From: Dehalococcoidia bacterium
GTDB taxonomy: Bacteria; Chloroflexota; Dehalococcoidia; Lucifugimonadales; Lucifugimonadaceae
NCBI GenBank assembly: GCA_014239735.1
Contig: JAAZYI010000010.1
Coordinates: forward strand, 1-64,000
Reading direction: 5' to 3'
DNA length: 64,000 nucleotides
Shown here: positions 58,067 through 64,000 of the stretch, in pieces
Numbering within the stretch: position 1 is the stretch's first letter
Layout: each line of letters starts with the position of its first letter
The notes under the pieces: model-generated
Seen by the model: the letters and a program-made list of their open reading frames with translations, nothing else
Database searches by the model: none
What the model was told of the DNA's origin: nothing
Program-made: the position numbers and the translations under genes

Positions 58067-59263
58067 TTATTTAGATTTCGTTCTAAATTTTGAAAATTTA
58101 GAAGATGTTTCAAATTCAGAAATATCAATTTTTTGCCCACCAATAGAAGAAGAAACATTTGCTGCTAACACAGCTGATAAAGAATTTATAGAACTTTTAA
58201 ATGAATTTTTTCTTAGTTCTGGTTTATTCAATACTATTGATTTTATAAAATTTTCAGAAATTAGTTTCGTGTTATGTTGCCCCATTGCATCTTGTTGAGG
58301 TCCCTTAGCCAAAACTTTGATCGTTTCATTTTCTTTATAAACATCTTTTGTTTTAAAATGTTCTCTTCCTTTTTCAATTGAGTATTTGTCTTCTTCAACA
58401 CCATACGCAATTAAGTCACCCTCGAATTTAATCATTGATTTTGAAGTTAAGATGTAATCATATCTTTCTGTATAAAATACTCCTGCAGGTTTTGTTAGAA
58501 TTAAGGTTCCTGTCCCTCCTTTTTTAAATCCATAATTTACGTGATAGGCGATAGGGTTATCGCCCTCTTCTTGAATTGCTTTTGATGCTCTTTCTACATA
58601 TGAAGATTGCACCCAACTTATTTCATCATTTGACCAATATCTCATTAAATCAGTCTGATGTATCCCTGCCTCAACCATGGAGGTTCCAGACCACTTTCTA
58701 TCAGCGGCCCATATCCTATTTTCAGGACCCTGATCTTTACCAATTATTGTATGCTTTACACCATGAGTCTCAACAGCCCCACAATTAATCATTGCCATGG
58801 AAGCTACCCATTTATCATTAAGGTAATCTCTTATTTTTGTATACCAGGAATCATACTCCATTTGAAATCCACAAATTGAAGGAACAGCATACTTTTCTAT
58901 AGCATCAGACATCGGAAAAATTTCGTCTAAGAATAAGCTTTGAGGTTTTTCAGCGAAGATTGCAATTCCTTTTTGAGCTGCTCTTTCTATTTGATTTGTG
59001 TGCTGATTTGGTGGAATTACAAACCATATTCCATCAACTTCACATTCATCCAAGAACTTATCATAATCAGTGAATAATTTTATGTCAGAATCATTATATT
59101 TTGGAACATACTTGCTAATTTTTTCAGTGGATAAATTTTCACTGAATGGGTCTACAAGGGCCTCTATTCTTATCAGCTCTTCTTCCTGTAAATCGCATAA
59201 AGCCTCAAGGTGCTGAAGTCCTCTTTGTCCTACTCCTACTAAAGCAACTTTGAATCCTGACAT
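58067..59263 (-). CDS. Gfo/Idh/MocA-family oxidoreductase
   Basis: 398 residues. The N-terminal Rossmann motif is VGVGQRGLQHLEAL (9-22), the family's EKP motif is AIFAEKPQS (about 107-115), and a C-terminal beta-sheet domain includes MVEAGIHQTDLMRYW, with the catalytic His-Asp region. It oxidises sugars with NAD(P). It is placed between a dehydratase (56900, 6 bases away) and the KDG kinase/aldolase genes, so it probably performs the first oxidation of that route; the sugar is unknown. Confidence 0.88.
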   Translation of the reverse strand: MSGFKVALVGVGQRGLQHLEALCDLQEEELIRIEALVDPFSENLSTEKISKYVPKYNDSDIKLFTDYDKFLDECEVDGIWFVIPPNQHTNQIERAAQKGIAIFAEKPQSLFLDEIFPMSDAIEKYAVPSICGFQMEYDSWYTKIRDYLNDKWVASMAMINCGAVETHGVKHTIIGKDQGPENRIWAADRKWSGTSMVEAGIHQTDLMRYWSNDEISWVQSSYVERASKAIQEEGDNPIAYHVNYGFKKGGTGTLILTKPAGVFYTERYDYILTSKSMIKFEGDLIAYGVEEDKYSIEKGREHFKTKDVYKENETIKVLAKGPQQDAMGQHNTKLISENFIKSIVLNKPELRKNSFKSSINSLSAVLAANVSSSIGGQKIDISEFETSSKFSKFRTKSK

Positions 59264-59291
59264 AATTCCTCCCTAATCTTATTTCAAGTTA

Positions 59292-59810
59292 TTAGAATAT
59301 AACTTTTCTAAAAATATACAACGGAGCTAAAAATATAATTAAAAAAATCACTGCAAATAAATAAAAAGATGATGAAAAAGGACTGGTTTCCCTATTTCTG
59401 TCTTCAATATAAATAGAAAATTCAATATTTTCCTCATTATTATCACTAGATATGTTTGTTTTAAAAATCCACTCACCACTCTTTTCTAAGTCAAATACGC
59501 ATTTATACACATTGGGATTTGTAGAATTATTTAGCGCAAAGGTTTTAAATTTTTCTTCTCCTTTTTCTGCAATTACTGATATTTTATAATTATTTTTTTG
59601 GATTTTAGATCCTTTTTCAGTAACTTGAAAATTCAAATCTACATATCCAACTTTTGGATTTACTGTGTGTTCAATTTGGAGGATGTATTTATTTCCAGAT
59701 ATATTTATATGGTTGCTATTTGGGCTTGATTTGTCCGCATATATTATTCCATAGAATGAAAAAAATAAGCAGAAACCAAGGGCAACATTTATTAGATAAT
59801 TTTTTTTTAT
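59292..59810 (-). CDS. Secreted membrane-anchored protein with Ig-like domain; non-standard start
   Basis: 172 residues if started at ATA 59810. The frame is open with a clear signal segment (IKKNYLINVALGFCLFFSFY then GIIYA/DKS), a beta-rich domain (about 35-130) resembling YtkA/FixH-type sandwiches and a C-terminal helix (about 148-168). No ATG, GTG or TTG precedes the signal; the first internal start (59636) would remove it. ATA may be a rare start, or an ATG mutated or misread next to a nine-A run. SD-like GGGAG lies upstream, overlapping the kinase gene end. Function unknown. Confidence 0.55.
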   Translation of the reverse strand: MKKNYLINVALGFCLFFSFYGIIYADKSSPNSNHINISGNKYILQIEHTVNPKVGYVDLNFQVTEKGSKIQKNNYKISVIAEKGEEKFKTFALNNSTNPNVYKCVFDLEKSGEWIFKTNISSDNNEENIEFSIYIEDRNRETSPFSSSFYLFAVIFLIIFLAPLYIFRKVIF

Positions 59811-60829
59811 CTCTGAACTCTCCCGCTTGTATCACCTTCTGCTACTGCGTTAACTTCAGCTAGTGAAACTAAATTCAGATCCCCATGAATTGTATGTGCT
59901 AAAGCCGATGAAGCAACGGCAAATTTAAGGGTTGCTTCTGCAGACATTTCTTGAATATTCCCATATATAATACCAGCGGAGAAAGCATCTCCTCCTCCCA
60001 CTCTGTCAACCATATGTACGGAGTATTTTTGCCCCACATGCATTTTGTCTCCTTCAGAATAAACCGCAGACCAATTATTATCGCTTGCTGATAAACTTTC
60101 TCTAAGGGTTATCCCAATCTTTTTAAATTGAAACTCAGAAAAAAGCTTACTCAGAACATCTTTGTAGGCATCTGGGTTTAATTCTCCGGAAGTCACATCT
60201 TGATTTTCAGCGGAAACTCCTAAACATTTTTCGGCATCTTCTTCATTTCCTATTGCTATATCTACATAATTCATTAAGGGCTTCATTACTTTCTGAGCTT
60301 CTTCTGGAGACCATAAATTTTTTCTGTAATTCATGTCTGCGCTTACTGTTAACCCCATAGCTTTTGCAGCTTTTGCAGCTTCCAATGTAACATCTGCTGC
60401 TTTTTTTGACAGAGCGGGAGTTATCCCAGTGAAATGAAACCAGTCTGTTCCTTTAAAAATTTCTGTCCAATTGAAATCTCCTAACTCTACTTCACTTATA
60501 GAACTTCTAGCTCTGTCATAAACCACTTTGGAAGGCCTCATCGCAGCTCCATGTTCTAAATAATAAAGACCAATTCTAGAGCCCTGCCTAATTATATTTG
60601 AAGAATCAATTCCATAGCTTCTTATCCTGTTTATTGCAACATCTCCAATAGGATTATCAGGCAGAGCAGTAATAAATTTTGTTGGCACGCCAAATTGGGC
60701 TAGTGACACAGCAACATTATATTCTCCTACCCCATAATCAATATCAAAATTATTTGATTGTACGAATCTCTCTTTTTTTGGAGTAGCAAGTCTTACAAGT
60801 ATCTCTCCTAATGTTGCCACATTTTTCAT
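59807..60829 (-). CDS. PfkB-family sugar kinase, probably 2-keto-3-deoxygluconate kinase
   Basis: 340 residues. The N-terminal GEILVRLATP and central NxxYN-like NIAIGNEEDAEKCLG fit PfkB kinases, and VGGGDAFSAGIIYG (about 286-299) carries the catalytic Asp. It lies 9 bases after the KDPG aldolase gene, which makes KDG its probable substrate. The product, KDPG, is the aldolase substrate. It ends overlapping the start region of the secreted protein. Confidence 0.88.
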   Translation of the reverse strand: MKNVATLGEILVRLATPKKERFVQSNNFDIDYGVGEYNVAVSLAQFGVPTKFITALPDNPIGDVAINRIRSYGIDSSNIIRQGSRIGLYYLEHGAAMRPSKVVYDRARSSISEVELGDFNWTEIFKGTDWFHFTGITPALSKKAADVTLEAAKAAKAMGLTVSADMNYRKNLWSPEEAQKVMKPLMNYVDIAIGNEEDAEKCLGVSAENQDVTSGELNPDAYKDVLSKLFSEFQFKKIGITLRESLSASDNNWSAVYSEGDKMHVGQKYSVHMVDRVGGGDAFSAGIIYGNIQEMSAEATLKFAVASSALAHTIHGDLNLVSLAEVNAVAEGDTSGRVQR

Positions 60830-60838
60830 AAACTGCTC

Positions 60839-61507
60839 CTAGCTAATATCCTTTAATATTTTACTTAATTTTTTACATTGTTTTTCAAGGAGGCCCCAAT
60901 CTTTGTTTTGCATTATCTCGTTTGTAAAAAGCTTTGACCCCATACCAACAGAGAATACTCCAGAATCAAACCATTTTTTTAATCCGTCTGGGTTCATATC
61001 AACTCCACCTGTTGGCATTATCCAAGACCATGGCATTGGAGCTAAAATAGATTTAACAAATGATGGTCCGCCTAAAGAGTCAGCTGGAAAAACCTTAACC
61101 ACATCACAACCCAATTCTTCAGCCCTTGATATTTCCGTAGGTGTTAAGCACCCTGGCATGTAGGGCACCTTTTTTCTATTACAAGAGGTCGCCACATTTT
61201 CATTTGTTAAAGGCCCAACAATAAAATTTGCGCCCATAGAAATATACATATCAGCCATTGTCGAGTCAGAAATTGAGCCTGCTCCTAAAACCATTTCAGG
61301 AAATTTTTCTTTGCAATATTTTTCTAGATCCTTAAACACTTCCCATGCAAAATCTCCCCTGTTCGTGAATTCTAAAATTTTTATTCCACCTCTATAGCAG
61401 GCCGAGGCAACTTCTATGGTCACTTCCACGCTGGGATCATAAAAAACAGGCACAACTTTTGTTTTTTTAATATGATTTAGTGTTTCTAGTTTGTTAAATC
61501 TTCCCAT
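60839..61507 (-). CDS. 2-keto-3-deoxy-6-phosphogluconate (KDPG/KHG) aldolase
   Basis: 222 residues. The Schiff-base Lys138 is in DVVKVFPA, the Glu46/Arg50 pair in LEFTNR and the phosphate site in MPTGGV. It cleaves KDPG to pyruvate and glyceraldehyde 3-phosphate, ending an Entner-Doudoroff-type route. The kinase gene follows after 9 bases. It is divergent from the HpcH/HpaI aldolase across 91 bases. Confidence 0.93.
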   Translation of the reverse strand: MGRFNKLETLNHIKKTKVVPVFYDPSVEVTIEVASACYRGGIKILEFTNRGDFAWEVFKDLEKYCKEKFPEMVLGAGSISDSTMADMYISMGANFIVGPLTNENVATSCNRKKVPYMPGCLTPTEISRAEELGCDVVKVFPADSLGGPSFVKSILAPMPWSWIMPTGGVDMNPDGLKKWFDSGVFSVGMGSKLFTNEIMQNKDWGLLEKQCKKLSKILKDIS

Positions 61508-61598
61508 AGGTTCCTTAAAGTTAATTGTTAGAGTATTCTATTGTTTTCTTTTCTAAACTTGATACATAATACAACTAATAACAAAAATAATTAAAAAA

Positions 61599-62396
61599 AT
61601 GAAAAAAAATATTGCAAAAGCAAAAATAAAAAAAGGAATTCCTTCTATAGGCACATGGGTTTCAAGTGGAAATCCTTTAGTGTGTGAAACTCTGGCATCT
61701 ACTGGCGTAGATTGGATAAATATTGAATGTGAGCATAGCTCGATTGATTTGGGAGACCTGGTTCATTGTTTCAGAGCAGTTGAGCATACTGAAATACCCG
61801 TATTTGTGAGAGTAGCAGGTAGTGATCCTTTAATTATTAAAAGAGTTGTGGATTCTGGAGCTTTAGGAGTTGTGGTTCCTGATGTTAAGAATGCTGAAGA
61901 AGCAAAAAGGGCAGTAGATGCATGCAGATATCCTCCTGTTGGCACAAGAGGGATTGGAGCCACAAGGCCAAATGCAATTTATCCTGATTACATGAAGCAT
62001 GCCAATGAGGAAATTTGCGTTGTGATAATTATTGAAGATATAGAGGCAGTAAATAAAATAGACAGCATTATGGAGGTTCCAGGAGTTGATGTTATTTTTA
62101 TAGGACCAAATGATTTAGCTGCTACATTAGGCGTCCCTTTAGGCATGGACAATCAGCATCCGAAACATGTTGCAGCAGTAAACAAAGTTTTAGAGGCAGG
62201 AAAAAAACATGGAATTCCTACAGGAATCCACTGTGGCACCCCTGAAGAAATTGAGCGAAGAATTAGCCAAGGATTTCTATGGATGCCTATAGCTTCAGAC
62301 GTTGCATTAATGAAATCAGCTTTTACTACATCAATTAAAAAAATTACTGATTCCTCGTCTATGTCGGAAGTCATTTCAGACGGAAAGTTCTATTGA
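61599..62396 (+). CDS. HpcH/HpaI-family 2-keto-3-deoxy-sugar-acid aldolase
   Basis: 265 residues. STGVDWINIECEHSSID (about 29-45), the metal-binding Glu in VVIIIEDIEAV and IFIGPNDLAATLG are conserved; a divalent metal activates pyruvate. Family activities include deoxyglucarate, hydroxy-oxoheptanedioate and 2-keto-3-deoxy-L-rhamnonate cleavage (YfaU/RhmA). The rhamnonate-dehydratase-like enolase and RhaM in the window favour the last, but this is inference. It overlaps tail-to-tail with the MidA-like gene. Confidence 0.88.
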   Translation: MKKNIAKAKIKKGIPSIGTWVSSGNPLVCETLASTGVDWINIECEHSSIDLGDLVHCFRAVEHTEIPVFVRVAGSDPLIIKRVVDSGALGVVVPDVKNAEEAKRAVDACRYPPVGTRGIGATRPNAIYPDYMKHANEEICVVIIIEDIEAVNKIDSIMEVPGVDVIFIGPNDLAATLGVPLGMDNQHPKHVAAVNKVLEAGKKHGIPTGIHCGTPEEIERRISQGFLWMPIASDVALMKSAFTTSIKKITDSSSMSEVISDGKFY

Positions 62397-63448
62397 TTTA
62401 AACCTTGAGGCCAGAAGCCTTCTGAGGAAAATTGATGAAAATATACTTTGAATCCTCCTAGTCCATTTGGGTTCATTAGTGACACTATTTGTTGTTTCTC
62501 AATCGGATCTTTTATTGAATTAAAATAATTTGCTATTCCCATATTTTGAAGAAATTTTTCTTGTAAACAAAATCCTAATTTTTTAAATCCAGTATCTTCT
62601 AAAAAATAATTCAGGAAGTAAAAATTAACATCACAGGTAATGTCCTTATTGCCAATATTACTCAAAATATCTTTATCCATATTATGACCTGAAAAGCACC
62701 TAATGTGACCATTCGGATTGTTTATTAAAAGTTTTTCTAGGTCTTCAAATCCATAATCTATTGTTAGCATAATGCAATGATCTAGAAATGAGGATATTTT
62801 ATTACAAATCTCTTTTAAGTTATTTGTGAGTTCTATTCTTGAATTTTCCGGAATTTTTGAAATAAAATTATTATCAAATATATTAATTTTCTCGCTATCT
62901 TTTAATACTTCTACAAGATTATTCTCGCTATCTTTTTTTATAAATATTTCTTTTAAGGCTTTGTTCTTTTTTTGGAACCTATCAAAAGGCAAGGCATCAA
63001 AAAACTCATTTGAAATAATGCATCCATACTTTGAGTTAAAATTTACGTCCAAAAGAGAATCATTGTTTGCTTCGTCTATATTTAAGTAGACAAGGCTACG
63101 ATAAATTTTTTTATTATGTTTCTTCATATATGAAATAATGGCCTCTTTTAGTTTTCCTGAGCTCCCCCCAAGTTCAATTATTGAAAAATATTTTGGATTT
63201 TTATAATAATCCCATATCTGGATTATTTGCTTAGCTATCATTATTCCAAAACTTTTATGAGTAAGCGGACTAGTTATAAAATCTGCCAAAAGCATTCTTT
63301 TTTTGTTGGAGTAAAAGCCGAAGCCTCTGTCATACAGGGCAAAATTAATAAAAGTAGAGTGGCTTATTTCTAAAGAATTTTCAAATATTTTATTTAAAAT
63401 ATTTTTATTTTCTTTCTTCGATTGGAATATATTTTTGTTGATGCTCAC
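62390..63448 (-). CDS. MidA/NDUFAF7-family SAM-dependent methyltransferase
   Basis: 352 residues from GTG 63448, overlapping the citrate synthase end by 44 bases; no better start is seen. ALYDRGFGFYSNKKRMLLADFITSP at about 38-62 is the family's N-terminal signature, IIELGGSSGKLKEAI is SAM motif I, and ISNEFFDALPFDRFQ the acidic motif. The mitochondrial homologue methylates an Arg of complex I; bacterial roles are unsettled. It may act on the same respiratory target here. Confidence 0.82.
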   Translation of the reverse strand: MSINKNIFQSKKENKNILNKIFENSLEISHSTFINFALYDRGFGFYSNKKRMLLADFITSPLTHKSFGIMIAKQIIQIWDYYKNPKYFSIIELGGSSGKLKEAIISYMKKHNKKIYRSLVYLNIDEANNDSLLDVNFNSKYGCIISNEFFDALPFDRFQKKNKALKEIFIKKDSENNLVEVLKDSEKINIFDNNFISKIPENSRIELTNNLKEICNKISSFLDHCIMLTIDYGFEDLEKLLINNPNGHIRCFSGHNMDKDILSNIGNKDITCDVNFYFLNYFLEDTGFKKLGFCLQEKFLQNMGIANYFNSIKDPIEKQQIVSLMNPNGLGGFKVYFHQFSSEGFWPQGLNQ

Positions 63449-64000
63449 CTGTATATTCTAGCAAAGGTCTTAATAATATATTATGTTCATATTGTTCTAA
63501 AACTTGAATAGTCCAGCCTGGTATTCTTCCAACAGCAAAAATAGGTACAAATAAATCTGTTGGAATTCCAAGGAGGTGATAAATTACGCCTGCAAAAAAA
63601 TCTACATTTACATTAATTCCTCTTCTTTGGTAAGGCTTCATTGCATCCATAACTGCAACTAATATTTCATACCATTCAGGCTCGCCTTTTTCATGACTAA
63701 GCTTTTCCACTCCTTCTCTTAAGTGGCCAGCTCGTGGGTCTTGAGATTTATATACTCTGTGCCCAAACCCCATTATTCGCTGCTTACTTTTTAAAAGATT
63801 AGTGACATAATCTTTTGCTTTATCAGGAGACCCAACTTCCTTAACCATTTTCATTACATTTTCAGCTGCTCCGCCATGAGATGGGCCAGATAGAACAGCA
63901 ATTCCAGTGGTTATTGCGCTATGCAAATCTGCCTGAGTGCTGGCGCATACTCTTGCTGCAAAAGCAGACGCGTTAGAGCCATGATCAGCATGTACTATAA
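63405..64000 (-). CDS. gltA: Citrate synthase, C-terminal part
   Basis: The frame continues off the right edge, giving about 198 residues. VHADHGSNASAF, GPSHGGAAENV (His), GFGHRVYKSQDPRAG (His) and NVDFFAGVIY (Asp) are the active-site segments of type I/II citrate synthase. It condenses oxaloacetate and acetyl-CoA. The end is normal and overlaps the methyltransferase gene start by 44 bases. The N-terminal part is outside the window. Confidence 0.95.
   Translation of the reverse strand, partial: IVHADHGSNASAFAARVCASTQADLHSAITTGIAVLSGPSHGGAAENVMKMVKEVGSPDKAKDYVTNLLKSKQRIMGFGHRVYKSQDPRAGHLREGVEKLSHEKGEPEWYEILVAVMDAMKPYQRRGINVNVDFFAGVIYHLLGIPTDLFVPIFAVGRIPGWTIQVLEQYEHNILLRPLLEYTGEHQQKYIPIEERK

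Overview
The window is AT-rich and very compactly coded. Its gene content fits a free-living marine bacterium of the SAR202 lineage of Chloroflexota. The reasons are four separate genes of the mandelate racemase/muconate lactonizing branch of the enolase superfamily (3637-4815, 7763-8911, 42319-43515, 56900-58060), many sugar-acid and carbonyl-processing enzymes, very long FtsX-type permeases, no sign of outer-membrane genes, and near absence of intergenic DNA. This assignment is an inference from gene families; no rRNA gene is present to confirm it.

Layout. 1-3640: a DUF805 gene lying between an intact tRNA-Ala and a decayed copy of its 5' half, an Ala/Gly-rich membrane protein, a peroxiredoxin behind an attenuator-like leader, small membrane and zinc-ribbon proteins, and a short structured RNA with a 13-codon ORF. 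3637-11479: enolase-family enzymes, a uronate-dehydrogenase-like epimerase, MgtE, a methyltransferase, HAD, PIG-L and alpha/beta hydrolases, and PurE. 11476-19958: a four-gene ABC system with two ATPases and two permeases of about 1150 residues. 19976-23839: TrpB, a secreted S1 protease and a gamma-glutamyltransferase-like enzyme. 23905-32255: nitroreductase, aldehyde dehydrogenase, mannonate-dehydratase-like protein, a VOC protein, a degenerate inositol-monophosphatase-like protein, and an AcoX / E2 / E1-beta / E1-alpha acetoin- or 2-oxoacid-dehydrogenase cluster. 32365-42326: gyrB, rhamnose mutarotase, then ybeY-dnaX-ybaB-recR-recO-uvrA. 42319-48913: a rhamnonate-dehydratase-like enolase, NIPSNAP protein, fmt, dnaA with a candidate origin, obg, nadD, pyrE. 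48918-54267: lpdA, a ParB-like protein divergent from a DUF5343 gene across a palindrome-bearing promoter region, and groEL (interrupted by one stop codon) with groES. 54357-64000: EamA transporter, class IV aminotransferase, a Vms1-like release factor, a sugar-acid block (dehydratase, oxidoreductase, KDG kinase, KDPG aldolase), an HpcH/HpaI aldolase, a MidA-like methyltransferase and the C-terminal part of citrate synthase.

How the genes work together. The catabolic theme is oxidation and dehydration of sugar acids to 2-keto-3-deoxy acids. These are then phosphorylated and split (58067-61507), or split directly by an HpcH/HpaI aldolase. Pieces of a non-phosphorylating L-rhamnose route are scattered (34839, 42319, 61599). 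The E1/E2 cluster probably uses the LpdA encoded 17 kb away.

The most unusual items are the ParB-like/DUF5343 pair with four copies of an ACATTC-type site, the attenuator-like leader at 1683-1791, the small RNA/mini-ORF at 3511-3638, altered DNA-contact residues in DnaA beside an AT-rich repeat-bearing gap, a degenerate Obg GTPase domain, the stop codon inside groEL, and the tRNA-Ala remnant.
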